A stretch of 64,000 nucleotides of DNA from Candidatus Sulfopaludibacter sp. SbA3 (GCA_945890485.1 CAMDCN010000021.1:62001-126000), one strand, 5' to 3'; shown: positions 35,979 to 44,582, counted from the first letter of the stretch. A program made the numbers and translations. The notes: generated by a model from the sequence alone, not told the origin.

Positions 35979-36026
35979 ACCGCATCGGAAAAGGGTGTTG
36001 TTATGAGAAACCTTTTCCGATGCGGT
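35979..36026. repeat. Perfect 16-bp inverted repeat
   Basis: ACCGCATCGGAAAAGG (35979-35994), a 16-nt spacer, CCTTTTCCGATGCGGT (36011-36026); the arms match at every position. No T-tract follows the right arm, so it is not an ordinary Rho-independent terminator. It lies 38 bp after the small Cys-containing gene and before a decayed minus-strand gene. It may be a transcript-end structure, a protein site or a mobile-element scar. Confidence 0.8.
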
Positions 36027-36108
36027 CACCCCTTGGGCCAGTTGGAGGAACTGTAGGGGCATCGGGACCATGCGCCGCGACGCGATTGGGGCAGAGTGTC
36101 CGCTTTGA

Positions 36109-36396
36109 TCACTCCGTTCCCAGCCAGGCCCGCGTCCAATCAAAATCCTGACTGAAAACGCCAATCGGTGCGCGGTACTCGGGGTCCAGGGGAGAGGTCG
36201 ATATGAATTCTTGGTTTGTTGGCGAACCGGAAGTAGCACCCGCCCAGAGAAAAAATTCCCTCTGATGCAATTTGCGTCAGATCAAAGGAGCGGTTCGAAC
36301 TTGTTACCGGCTCCCGCAAGCACGCTTACAGTCAGCCCACTCGCTTCAATCTGAATACCTATTGCCTCAGAGGGCGGGTTCAAAGGTGAACTTCAT
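36109..36396 (-). pseudogene. Unidentified decayed minus-strand gene(s)
   Basis: From ATG 36394-36396 the minus strand reads MKFTFEPAL and stops. One base out of frame it continues SEAIGIQIEASGLTVSVLAG, then AGNKFEPLL and a stop. After a 21-bp palindrome another frame reads REFFLWAGATSGSPTNQEFI, then DPEYRAPIGVFSQDFDWTRA and WLGTE before the TGA at 36109-36111. The protein-like composition suggests broken coding sequence. I recognise no family, and it could be chance in part. Confidence 0.35.
36261..36281. promoter_or_regulatory. 21-bp palindrome
   Basis: TCTGATGCAA T TTGCGTCAGA: two 10-bp arms with one mismatch around a single central base. The absence of a loop argues for a dimeric protein site rather than an RNA hairpin. 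It lies between the two pieces of the decayed minus-strand coding region. Confidence 0.4.
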
Positions 36397-36539
36397 CAAT
36401 TCATGTCAGTACCCAGCATGTGGATAGCCAACGTCTCTATTCCACCAAACCATTGAAAATAAATCAAGTCCGCACTGCACGAAACTTCCCGCCACGGCTG
36501 GATAACCCACCGGTGTGTCGGTGTGACACAATCGAGAGG

Positions 36540-37880
36540 GTGACCCGCCTTTCGCGCCGATCGCTTCTCGCCTTCCCTGCCGCCGCAGCCGCTCTGTGCG
36601 CCCAAAGCGACGAAGATTTTCAGGTCTACACAGAACACCCGCGCCTTCTGCTGCCCGCCCGGCGGCTCCGCCTGCTCCAGCGGGAACGGGAACGGACTTC
36701 GCCCCGGTGGCAGCAGTTTGAAACCCTGGTCGCCGGCAAGGTACAGATGCCGGAGCCGGGATTTGCTTGGGCGCTCTACGGGCAGTTGGCCAAAAGCGAC
36801 GACTTTGCCCGTCAGGCCGTCACTTGGGCGCTGAAAGCCAACGAGATCCGCCAAATAGCGATTGTCCTCGACTGGTGCCAAGCTGTCCTGAAGGAACCAG
36901 AGGCGGCAGCCCTCCAGGCCAAGCTCACCAACCTGTTGGCGACCCGCCCAGCAGCCAGGACGCTACCCGTCATGCGCGACCGCGCCTTCGCTGCCATCGT
37001 CCTTGGCGGCGACGCCGCCAAGAAAGAGCTCGAAGCCATCGTGAAGGGCTGGTGGCGCGCCGAAGTCGCCCCCGCGATTAAGGCGGGAAAATACCGCTAC
37101 TCCCGCGAAGAGAGCCACGCCCTCTTCGAACTGCTCCACGCCATCCGCGACAGCATCAACATCGACCTGCGCGAGGATGCTCCGAAGTACTTTAAGGAGC
37201 TGCCGGCCTATCACATCCTCAGCTACTACCCCGCGACGTTTCCCGCGGCGGAGAACGAGTACCGTATCCCCTTCTACGACGGAGGAGGCGAACCGGACCT
37301 GCGTGTCGCCGCCCTAGCCCGGGCCACCGACCTCAGCATGGTTGCCTTCGATACGAATGCCCAGGAGACCCAGTTCGTCCAAGGCTGGCTCATTCACGAC
37401 CGGTTCCTCATGCGCGGCACCTTCGGCATCCCCTATGAGCTACTCTGGGCGAACCCCTACCAGCCCGGTCTGAGCTATTACCATCTCCCGCTGGCGATGC
37501 ACCAATCCACCGCCGGCCGGCTGGTACTGCGCAGCAGTTGGGAAGATGACGCCACGTGGTTCCACTACGGCGACGGCAAGGTGCAGGTATTTGAAGAAGC
37601 AACAAGAAAAGACCGCAGCATGAAGTCGCCCGCCCCCATCGACATCGCCGGAACGGTGGTTCACTTCGGCCGTGACAACATGGAGTTCCGGGTGGAGAGC
37701 GACGAGTTGCAGAACATCTACGTCATCGGCCTCGAAGCGCACACCGGTTACGACGTCGAACTCGACGACCACGAGATCACCGAACACACCACCGACGCTG
37801 GCGGCATTCTCAACTTTCAGTTCACCAAGGAAGGCGACCGGGCCGTTCGACTGCATAAGCCGTTCCGTCTGAAGTCATAG
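36540..37880 (+). CDS. Secreted protein of unknown function
   Basis: 446 aa from the GTG at 36540. The frame also runs up to a GTG at 36420, but the signal-peptide-like VTRLSRRSLLAFPAAAAALC, cleaving before AQSDEDF, supports the shorter form. A twin Arg is present. The mature start TEHPRLLLPARRLRLLQRER, then helical segments (about 55-230) and a beta-rich C-terminal half (GRLVLRSSWEDDATWFHYGD), recalls heparinase II/III-type polysaccharide lyases. The resemblance is weak and no catalytic residues can be assigned. It converges on the TetR gene with a 6-bp overlap. Confidence 0.6.
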   Translation: MTRLSRRSLLAFPAAAAALCAQSDEDFQVYTEHPRLLLPARRLRLLQRERERTSPRWQQFETLVAGKVQMPEPGFAWALYGQLAKSDDFARQAVTWALKANEIRQIAIVLDWCQAVLKEPEAAALQAKLTNLLATRPAARTLPVMRDRAFAAIVLGGDAAKKELEAIVKGWWRAEVAPAIKAGKYRYSREESHALFELLHAIRDSINIDLREDAPKYFKELPAYHILSYYPATFPAAENEYRIPFYDGGGEPDLRVAALARATDLSMVAFDTNAQETQFVQGWLIHDRFLMRGTFGIPYELLWANPYQPGLSYYHLPLAMHQSTAGRLVLRSSWEDDATWFHYGDGKVQVFEEATRKDRSMKSPAPIDIAGTVVHFGRDNMEFRVESDELQNIYVIGLEAHTGYDVELDDHEITEHTTDAGGILNFQFTKEGDRAVRLHKPFRLKS

Positions 37881-38402
37881 GCCGGCAATCAAGGCAGTGA
37901 GCCCGCGTTCATACCCGCCGCGCGGCCCGCTCTGGCCAAACTGGCCCGCCGCTTCCAGCGTTGCAAATCCATGCAGGAAGGCCCATAGCGCCACGGCTGC
38001 CGCGGTATCGTCAGCCCGGCCAGTGACGGGCTCGATTACGGCCAACAGCAGGTTCCACAAGCGCTTCGACTGCGGTCCCGGCTTGGCCAGCAGCATGGCG
38101 AAGAGCGCAGGCTCCGCGCGGTTGAAGGCCAAGTACTCGCCCGCGATCGCTTTCAGTGCCGCCGCCCCGCGCCGGCCTTTCCGGGCCGACTCCATGCGGC
38201 CGGCCAGTTCCGCGGCCACCAGTTCGGCCACGGCGCCCTCTAAGCTCTCGCGGTCCGGATAGTAGCGGTAGAGACTGGGGGCCCGGACACCGAGGGCCGC
38301 GGCGAGCGGACGGAGCGAAAGCGCGTCCCGACCGCCGGAACGGACGAGTTCCAGGGCGGCAGCGGCGATGGCGGCGGGGTCAATACGGGCAGGAAAGGCC
38401 AT
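37875..38402 (-). CDS. TetR/AcrR-family transcriptional regulator
   Basis: 175 aa. N-terminal helix-turn-helix at about 8-55 (AAIAAAALELVRSGGRDALS; PLAAALGVRAPSLYRYYPDR), followed by an all-helical ligand/dimer domain. The C-terminal part (AVALWAFLHGFATLEAAGQF) fits TetR members with a WHG-type C-terminal domain. It is divergent from the DUF4260 gene. An inverted repeat ACACTGTA/TACAGTGT in the 53-bp spacer overlaps both -10 elements, so it probably represses both genes. The inducer is unknown. Confidence 0.88.
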   Translation of the reverse strand: MAFPARIDPAAIAAAALELVRSGGRDALSLRPLAAALGVRAPSLYRYYPDRESLEGAVAELVAAELAGRMESARKGRRGAAALKAIAGEYLAFNRAEPALFAMLLAKPGPQSKRLWNLLLAVIEPVTGRADDTAAAVALWAFLHGFATLEAAGQFGQSGPRGGYERGLTALIAGL

Positions 38403-38455
38403 GCCTTACACTGTACACCTTGACACCAGAGGCACAACGCCTTACAGTGTTAGCC
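38403..38455. promoter_or_regulatory. Symmetric divergent promoter/operator for TetR and DUF4260 genes
   Basis: Plus strand: TTGACA (38420-38425), 17-bp spacer, TACAGT (38443-38448), 7 nt, then ATG (38456). Minus strand: TACAGT (38410-38415), 7 nt, then the TetR ATG (38400-38402), with TTGTGC as a weak -35 16 bp further out. The half-sites ACACTGTA (38408-38415) and TACAGTGT (38443-38450) are exact inverted repeats and cover both -10 hexamers. With normal spacing both transcripts would start at or next to the A of the ATG, so both mRNAs should be leaderless. Confidence 0.75.
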
Positions 38456-38830
38456 ATGAAGACTAACAACGTTACTCTTTGGCTCCGCCTGGAGGCCGCC
38501 CTCCTCCTCGCCACCTCCGCCACGGCCTATTTCTGGCTCGGCGGAACCTGGATCCCTTTTGCCGCTCTCTTCCTCGTACCGGATCTGTCGATGATGGCCT
38601 ATCTCCGCGGCGCCGAGGCTGGAGCCCGCGCCTACAACCTGGCGCACAGCTACGCCGCCCCCGCTGCCGCTGCGTTGGCCGCCGCGGCGGCCACGGGCGA
38701 ACTGCCTTCGCCGCTATGGCTCATCTGGGTGGCGCACATCGCCTTCGACCGCGTCGCCGGCTACGGGTTGAAGCAATCGCACAGCTTCCACGCCACCCAC
38801 TTGGGCCCCATCGGGCGGGCTAGTCGGTAA
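38456..38830 (+). CDS. DUF4260-type small membrane protein
   Basis: 124 aa hydrophobic protein. Predicted helices are at about 7-27 (LWLRLEAALLLATSATAYFW), 30-48 (WIPFAALFLVPDLSMMAYL), 62-82 (YAAPAAAALAAAAATG) and 85-105 (PLWLIWVAHIAFDRVAGYGL). The VPDLSMMAYL, LAHSYAAP, AHIAFDRVAGYGLK and F-HATHLG motifs are those of DUF4260. Function is unknown. It is likely controlled by the adjacent TetR regulator. Its end overlaps the convergent CBM9-like gene by 11 bp. Confidence 0.8.
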   Translation: MKTNNVTLWLRLEAALLLATSATAYFWLGGTWIPFAALFLVPDLSMMAYLRGAEAGARAYNLAHSYAAPAAAALAAAAATGELPSPLWLIWVAHIAFDRVAGYGLKQSHSFHATHLGPIGRASR

Positions 38831-39497
38831 AGATCAATTGGCCAAAACGCTTCGGATTGTGCGGGTTCGGTTTTGCCATCTCCGAATCGGACCACTGGCT
38901 AAGGCGGCGAGCGGGCTCGGTTCCGTCCCACCGGTTCAGATTCGCGGTCCAGACATCGCCGCGCTTCGGCGGCCGCCCGGTGCCGAGCCCTTCAAAATCC
39001 GTCCAGGAGAGTGCCAATTCGAGCGACCAGCCCTTCTCTGTCCGCGCTGACTTCACCCGGACATCGGTAAAGTCGAGGCGTTTGAGCAGGAACTCCGGGA
39101 ACAGATAGAAGTAGTCGTAGAGGGTGCCGCGCGCATTCATTTCCAAACCGAAGTAGTTCGATTGCGATGGCTTCGGATTGATAAACAGTTCGACAGCATC
39201 GTCCCGATACGTCGGATCGTCGCGCTTGTCGAACTGCGCGGTAATCTCCGAATCGTCACATTCATAGGAGACGTACAGGTAGCGATCATCCCAGAGCAGA
39301 CGCGCCACCGTCTTCTGCTTGGCGCCTTTCTGGAACTCCCACGGGAAGATGAACTCGATGGGCGGCGCCATCTTCCACGTTGCCTCGTCAACCTTGCCAT
39401 CGATGGCGATGACGCCTGCCGAGCGCTTCACGTCATAGCGAAGCGGCTGCGTCCAAGCCGCCGATGCGATGAGGGCTAAGAGCACAAATGTCCGCAT
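38820..39497 (-). CDS. Secreted carbohydrate-binding family 9-like protein
   Basis: 225 aa with a signal peptide (MRTFVLLALIASAAWTQ). The rest is a CBM9-like beta-sandwich: IAIDGKVDEATWKMAPPIEF, VARLLWDDRYLYVSYECDD, DDAVELFINPKPSQSNYFGL, and the C-terminal FGQLIFTD. It would bind glycans or act as a module in carbohydrate sensing or uptake, though no catalytic partner domain is attached. The start overlaps the stop of the SBBP gene (TAATG), so the two are one transcript. Confidence 0.85.
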   Translation of the reverse strand: MRTFVLLALIASAAWTQPLRYDVKRSAGVIAIDGKVDEATWKMAPPIEFIFPWEFQKGAKQKTVARLLWDDRYLYVSYECDDSEITAQFDKRDDPTYRDDAVELFINPKPSQSNYFGLEMNARGTLYDYFYLFPEFLLKRLDFTDVRVKSARTEKGWSLELALSWTDFEGLGTGRPPKRGDVWTANLNRWDGTEPARRLSQWSDSEMAKPNPHNPKRFGQLIFTD

Positions 39498-42400
39498 TAT
39501 TGCACCGCCACCGTTACGTTCCCCCGGCTGCTGGCACTGCCGACGTTAACGACGATCGGCAGTTGTCCGCTCTGCACGCTCTGCGGAATCCGGACATTGA
39601 TTTGCATTACGCCGGCCACCAACCCCGGCGCGCCGCCGGCGTAAAGGATCTGCGCGTCGATGCCGCCGATACTCAAAGTAACGGGCAGTTTCGGCTGCGG
39701 CGCAGGGGAGGCGTTCGGCTTGCCATCGACCCCGGTGGGGTTCGTCGCGCCCTCGCCGGTGAGGTACAGGATCACGATGCTACCGCGGTCGGCCTGGTTC
39801 GATGCGGCGTTCAAGGTGCCGTTCTGGTTCAGGATCGCGCCTTGGCCGCGGCCCGAGGAATCGGCGGTGAACAGCGCCGGGGCGGCATTGATCACCGGCA
39901 GGGCGATTGTGTTCGAGCGGCGCCCTTCATACTCCACCTGCACCTGCGTCGTGGCGCGGCCTTCGATGCCGTAGGGAACTACGGCGGCCAATTGCGTCGC
40001 GCTCGTATAGATCATCGGAGCGGCCACGCCGTCAAAGAGCACGCGGGTACCGGCGAGCGAATTGGCGACCAGACCCGCGCCATCGAGGCGTAGCCCGGTC
40101 AACTGCGCCGGCCCCATATCCTGGCCGAAGAAAGTGACCAACTGACCCGGCGAGACGCCGCCCTGGTCGGTGGCGGAGCGGAAACTCGCCGCGTTGGTGA
40201 CTCCTTCAATCGAGATTTGCGGGGAGGCGGGGCCCAGAGGCGGCGAAAGCGTAATGGTGGCCGTGGCAAAGCGTTGCGAATCCGCCACGCTCGCGGCACG
40301 AACCGTTACCGTCGTCGGCGCGAAGATCACGCCGGGCGCGCGATAGAAGCCGGTGGCGCGGTCAATCTCGCCAGACTCCGGCGAAATCGTCCACGTTACG
40401 GCCGTGTTCGTCGAGCCCTGCACGGTCGCCGTAAACTGCTGGGTCTGGTTGGCAAACAGCGTGACGGCCGAAGGACTAACGGCAATTTGCACACGCTGCA
40501 CCAGCGTGACAATGGATTCGCCGATCTTCGTCCCGTCAGCCTGCGAAATGGCAGACACTGTCACGGTTTGCGTACCCGTGAAACTGGCGGGGGCCGTGTA
40601 CAGCCCGGTGGTGGAGATAGCCCCCAGCGCCGGGAAGATCCCCCAGCGGACCGCCGTATTGCTGGTGTTTGAGACATTGGCCAGGAACTGCTGGCTCTCA
40701 CCGGCGCCGAGCGAAATAGCAGCAGGGGTCACCTGCACGGTAATCTCGGAGTAGCGCACCACGAAACCGTCCGAGGCGCCTCCCAACCGGTTGGCGACAA
40801 CCCCGGCGGTAACCGGAAAATTGACCGATTCCGTGGACCCCGCGCCCCAGATCCGGCCACCAGCATCGATCGCAATGCCATTCAAGGAATCATTGCCCGC
40901 GCCTCCGATATGCGTCGAGAAGCCGAGCGCCGTGGCGCCAAAGTTCACCTTGGTCAAGAATCCGTCGTATCCACCCGCAAAGGCCGTCGCCGGAAGCGGC
41001 CCGTCGTTTCGCAAAGGGAAATTGGCCGAGTTTGTCTGGCCACCCACGTACGCTTCGCCAAGGCGGTTCACGGCAATCGTCAACCCGGTGTCCTCATTGT
41101 CGCCGCCCAGGTAAGTGCTATAGAACAGACTAGTGCCCTGCGGATTGAGCTTGGTCACAAAGGCATCGGGGGTGAGGGCCGGCGACCGCTGGTAGGCGAG
41201 CGGGGTCACCGGAAGTTGGGTGGAGAACGTTTGCCCGGTGAAAAATGCGTTGCCCGTCGCATCGACGGCCACGGCGTTGGCGGATTCCTGCGCCTCGCCA
41301 CCAAAGTAAGTGCAGTAAACCAAGCCGCTGCCATCGGGACGGACGCGGGCGACAAAGGCATCGGAACCACCACGGCGGGCCGTTTGAAACGCGCCTTCCG
41401 TCGTGGGAAAGTTCTCCGACCGGGACTCGCCAACCACAAAAGCAGAGCCCGTCGAGTCGAGCGCAACGCCATTGCCGACGTCGAGAGCAAAGCCTCCCAG
41501 CAAGAGCGAATACACAACGGCGGAACCGCTCGAGTTCAACTTGGTGATAAAGGCGTCGCCACCGCCGCGTGCGGGAAGGTTCTCGCGATTCGTGTTGACG
41601 AAGTCGGTGGAGTCGGTGCGGCCGGTTACGTAGACCGCGCCGGTCGAGTCGATTGCCAGGCCGCGGACCAGGTCGCTGAGCGAACCGCCAAGGTAAGTAG
41701 ACCAGGTCAACGCGCTGCCCGTGGGGCTAAGCCGGAACACCACGCCATCCGTGATGGCGCTCCCACCGCCCAGCACTCGCTGATAGGCGTTGTCAGAGAC
41801 GGGAAAATTAGTCGATGCCGTTGAGCCACCGCCGTAGACATTGCCTTGGGCGTCGACCGCGATCGCCAGACCAATATCGACACCCTGGCCGCCGAGGTAG
41901 GTGGCCCAAACCACGGCTGAGCCGGCCGGATTGAGCTTAGCGACGACGATGTCCTGTGAGCCGAAGGTCTGGCCGCGCGTAGTGCCAGGATAATCGGGCG
42001 AGGTGGAGGAGCCGATCACGTAACTATTACCTTCGCCGTCAACGGCGATCGCGCGGGCGTCATCCACCTGAGCGCCGCCCAGGAAGGTTGAGTAGCTGAG
42101 CACCGGATCGATCAGCAGGGGCCGGGACCGGTCGTAGTTGCCGAGGGCAAACCCGAACCGGCCGGGGCCGCGGGAAGAGTAGGCAACAGGAACGACAGTG
42201 TCGCCCTGCCATGCCACAGGGCGCTTCCAGGTGAAGCCGCCGGGCAACTGGAGTTCGCCAGAGGCTGAGAGGGTGGCGCCAGGCAGCGAAAACATGACCG
42301 CCGCGGCATCAGCGTGCGGCGCAAGTTCGAGGTCAAACTCCACCGCTCCAGCGCGGCTGTGATAGACAAGGTCGATGCCTGGGTAGAGTTGGAGGGCGCG

Positions 42401-42736
42401 AGCACTCGTGAAGGCCGGGACATCCCGGCGCCAAGCGGACCGATCCTTTCCACGCAGATCGTGGAGGACGGTTTTTGCGCGGGTCTCCCCTACCAATTGC
42501 GCCTCCGGTCGCGCACCCTGCCATTGGAGGGTGTTTTGCGATCCGTCGGTCAGGAGGTGAAGTTCGTGAGCAGAGAGTTCAAGGGCGAAGCTAGGGCCGC
42601 GAACCACGAATCGTCCGTGATCGCGGGCGGGTTCCAAGATTGTCGGGAAGGGACCGGCGAGGGCCGGCACCGCTCCAAGCCAGAGCAGCGGCAGGAAGGA
42701 CAAGGCAAGGGAGAAACGTAAGGCGATGGTCTTCAT
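39497..42736 (-). CDS. Secreted SBBP beta-propeller protein with Solibacter-type C-terminal domain
   Basis: 1079 aa. Signal peptide (MKTIALRFSLALSFLPLLWL to about 27) and an N-terminal domain (about 30-210; LQLYPGIDLVYHSRAGAVEF). At least eight SBBP repeats follow (about 210-665), each with the pattern YSTYLGG...IAVD..GNxYVxGxT..NFP (for example VVWATYLGGQGVDIGLAIAV). Two Ig-like Big segments (about 670-850; AISLGAGESQQFLANVSNTS) lead to a C-terminal domain (about 870-1079; NAASFRSATDQGGVSPGQLV, VPYGIEGRATTQVQVEYEGR, LFTADSSGRGQGAILNQNGT). That domain matches the roughly 215-residue C-terminal domain (TIGR03437) massively expanded in Solibacter. Presumably surface-exposed; adhesion or polymer binding are possible roles. 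Confidence 0.88.
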   Translation of the reverse strand: MKTIALRFSLALSFLPLLWLGAVPALAGPFPTILEPARDHGRFVVRGPSFALELSAHELHLLTDGSQNTLQWQGARPEAQLVGETRAKTVLHDLRGKDRSAWRRDVPAFTSARALQLYPGIDLVYHSRAGAVEFDLELAPHADAAAVMFSLPGATLSASGELQLPGGFTWKRPVAWQGDTVVPVAYSSRGPGRFGFALGNYDRSRPLLIDPVLSYSTFLGGAQVDDARAIAVDGEGNSYVIGSSTSPDYPGTTRGQTFGSQDIVVAKLNPAGSAVVWATYLGGQGVDIGLAIAVDAQGNVYGGGSTASTNFPVSDNAYQRVLGGGSAITDGVVFRLSPTGSALTWSTYLGGSLSDLVRGLAIDSTGAVYVTGRTDSTDFVNTNRENLPARGGGDAFITKLNSSGSAVVYSLLLGGFALDVGNGVALDSTGSAFVVGESRSENFPTTEGAFQTARRGGSDAFVARVRPDGSGLVYCTYFGGEAQESANAVAVDATGNAFFTGQTFSTQLPVTPLAYQRSPALTPDAFVTKLNPQGTSLFYSTYLGGDNEDTGLTIAVNRLGEAYVGGQTNSANFPLRNDGPLPATAFAGGYDGFLTKVNFGATALGFSTHIGGAGNDSLNGIAIDAGGRIWGAGSTESVNFPVTAGVVANRLGGASDGFVVRYSEITVQVTPAAISLGAGESQQFLANVSNTSNTAVRWGIFPALGAISTTGLYTAPASFTGTQTVTVSAISQADGTKIGESIVTLVQRVQIAVSPSAVTLFANQTQQFTATVQGSTNTAVTWTISPESGEIDRATGFYRAPGVIFAPTTVTVRAASVADSQRFATATITLSPPLGPASPQISIEGVTNAASFRSATDQGGVSPGQLVTFFGQDMGPAQLTGLRLDGAGLVANSLAGTRVLFDGVAAPMIYTSATQLAAVVPYGIEGRATTQVQVEYEGRRSNTIALPVINAAPALFTADSSGRGQGAILNQNGTLNAASNQADRGSIVILYLTGEGATNPTGVDGKPNASPAPQPKLPVTLSIGGIDAQILYAGGAPGLVAGVMQINVRIPQSVQSGQLPIVVNVGSASSRGNVTVAVQ

Positions 42737-42768
42737 CTAAGCTCTTCAGTATACTTTTCCACTGCGAT

Positions 42769-43803
42769 ATGCAACGTCGAAACTTTTTACTTTCAACCCT
42801 GGGCGCCGGCGGCGCCGCCTTCGCTCAGAAGCGGGACTGGTCTCAACCGGGCCGGTATCCCGATCCCGATCTCGTGTCGCTCGACAAGCGATTCGACAAG
42901 TATAAGTTAGGAAATACGCCGATTCGACGACTGTACACCGGCTGCCTCTGGGCTGAGGGACCGGCGTGGAACGGGGTAGGCCGCTATCTGCTGTGGAGTG
43001 ATATTCCGAACAATGTGCAGATGCGGTGGCTCGAAGAAAACGGCGCCGTTTCCACGTTTCGGCAGCCGGCCGGGAATTCGAACGGGAATACGTTCGATTA
43101 CGAAGGCCGCCAAATCGCCTGTGAGCATGGCACCCGGCGTGTGACGCGGTACGAATACAACGGCTCCGTTACGGTGCTGGCCGACAAGTACAACGGCAAG
43201 ATCCTGAACGCGCCGAACGACGCCGTCGTCCACCCGGTTGACGGAAGCATCTGGTTTACCGACCCCGGCTACGGATCCCTGATGAACTATGAAGGCAACA
43301 AGGGCGAACTGCTGCTAAAGGAAGCGGTCTACCGGATCGACGCCAAGACGGGACAGGTGACGCTACTGACCGACGAGATTTTTAAGCCCAATGGGCTCTG
43401 CTTCTCACCGGACTACAAGAAGCTGTACGTGGCCGACACCGGCGCGACCCACTATCCGCAGGCGCCGCGCGTCATCAAAGTCTGGGACATCGTCGACGGC
43501 AAGCGGCTGACGAATGGGAAGACGTTCTGCGCGATGAAGCTTGACGGGGTGGGCGACGGATTAGCGGATGGCATCCGGTGCGACACAGACGGCAACATCT
43601 GGGCGAGCGCCGGATGGGTGGGCGACGGGTACGACGGCGTTCATATCTTTGCTCCGGATGGGCAGCGGATTGGACAGATCAAACTGCCGGAAATCTGCTC
43701 CAACGTATGTTTTGGCGGGAGCAAGCGGAACAAGCTGTTTATGACAGGCAGCCAGAGTCTCTACATGGTGTACGTAGAGGCGCAGGGCGCGCACATCACC
43801 TAG
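42769..43803 (+). CDS. SMP-30/gluconolactonase-like secreted lactonase
   Basis: 344 aa six-bladed propeller of the SMP-30/gluconolactonase/LRE family. The N-terminus MQRRNFLLSTLGAGGAAFAQ is Tat-like. Expected metal ligands lie in WAEGPAWN (Glu), APNDAVVHPVDGSIWFTDPG (Asn, Asp) and LADGIRCDTDGNIW (Asp). The frame is open upstream, antisense to the SBBP gene, but the signal peptide fixes the ATG at 42769. TATACT lies 13 nt upstream and no Shine-Dalgarno is visible. Likely a sugar-lactone hydrolase. It overlaps the convergent truA by 8 bp. Confidence 0.87.
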   Translation: MQRRNFLLSTLGAGGAAFAQKRDWSQPGRYPDPDLVSLDKRFDKYKLGNTPIRRLYTGCLWAEGPAWNGVGRYLLWSDIPNNVQMRWLEENGAVSTFRQPAGNSNGNTFDYEGRQIACEHGTRRVTRYEYNGSVTVLADKYNGKILNAPNDAVVHPVDGSIWFTDPGYGSLMNYEGNKGELLLKEAVYRIDAKTGQVTLLTDEIFKPNGLCFSPDYKKLYVADTGATHYPQAPRVIKVWDIVDGKRLTNGKTFCAMKLDGVGDGLADGIRCDTDGNIWASAGWVGDGYDGVHIFAPDGQRIGQIKLPEICSNVCFGGSKRNKLFMTGSQSLYMVYVEAQGAHIT

Positions 43804-44575
43804 GCGAGTTCGACGGATAGGTCACCGATTCGAGGAAGAGTCCGCTGGCCGGAGCCGTCCACGCCGCGACATCGAGCTCTTTTCCACCTTGGCCCTGCAG
43901 CAGTGCTTCAAACTGTTGCAGGGTGACCTCGCCGGAGCCAACTTTGACGAGGACGCCCACGACCCGGCGCACCATGCGCCAAAGGAAATGGGACGCTTCG
44001 AGGCGGATGGTGAGCAGGTGGTCTTCGTCTGAAATCTCGGCCGAATCCACGACGACGATGGTGGATTCGTTCGGGCGTGAGGGATCCTTGGCGGCGAACT
44101 TTACGAAGTCGTGCCGGCCGGGGAGCAAGTTGGCGGCGGTCTGCATGGCGGGGATGTCGAGGGAGTCTTTGATCCACCAGACGTGCCGTTTGGAGAACGC
44201 TGATTTGCGGGTGGTGATCTGGTAGACGTAGGCGCGGGAGAGGGCGTCGTGGCGGGCGTGGAAGCGGTGGGGCGCCTCTTCGATGCCGAGGATGGCGATA
44301 TCGGCGGGGAGCCGATCGTTCCACTCCCGTTGGAGCTTGACGAGAGAAGGGTAGGTGGTTCGACGATCGGAGGCGGGCAGCTTGATATGCATCACTTGGC
44401 CGAGGGCATGGACCCCGGAGTCGGTCCGGCCGGCGCCCATCAGCTCGACGGGAGTGCCGAAGGAGGGTTCAATCACCTCGCGCAGGGCACCCATCACGGA
44501 GCGGGCGTTACGCTGCTCCTGCCAGCCATGGTACCGGGTACCGTCAAACTCGAGAGTTACTTTCCAGGTTTTCAT
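43796..44575 (-). CDS. truA: tRNA pseudouridine(38-40) synthase TruA
   Basis: 259 aa. Isomerises uridines 38-40 of the tRNA anticodon arm. The catalytic Asp is D52 in GAGRTDSGVHALGQ. Other landmarks are LEFDGTRYHGWQEQ, RFHARHDALSRAYVYQI and SHFLWRMVRRVVGVLVKVG. It starts 7 bp after cheB and so is probably read through from the chemotaxis genes. Confidence 0.96.
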   Translation of the reverse strand: MKTWKVTLEFDGTRYHGWQEQRNARSVMGALREVIEPSFGTPVELMGAGRTDSGVHALGQVMHIKLPASDRRTTYPSLVKLQREWNDRLPADIAILGIEEAPHRFHARHDALSRAYVYQITTRKSAFSKRHVWWIKDSLDIPAMQTAANLLPGRHDFVKFAAKDPSRPNESTIVVVDSAEISDEDHLLTIRLEASHFLWRMVRRVVGVLVKVGSGEVTLQQFEALLQGQGGKELDVAAWTAPASGLFLESVTYPSNSPR

Positions 44576-44582
44576 TCAGCGA

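Noticed and set aside
36288-36300. GGTTCGAAC, resembling a tRNA T-loop
   Set aside because: No acceptor or anticodon stem can be folded around it and there is no cloverleaf; the region also contains protein-like fragments on the minus strand.
38240-38437. Short minus-strand frame across the TetR/DUF4260 spacer
   Set aside because: Overlaps the TetR coding region in another frame and would start upstream of both promoters; no family similarity.
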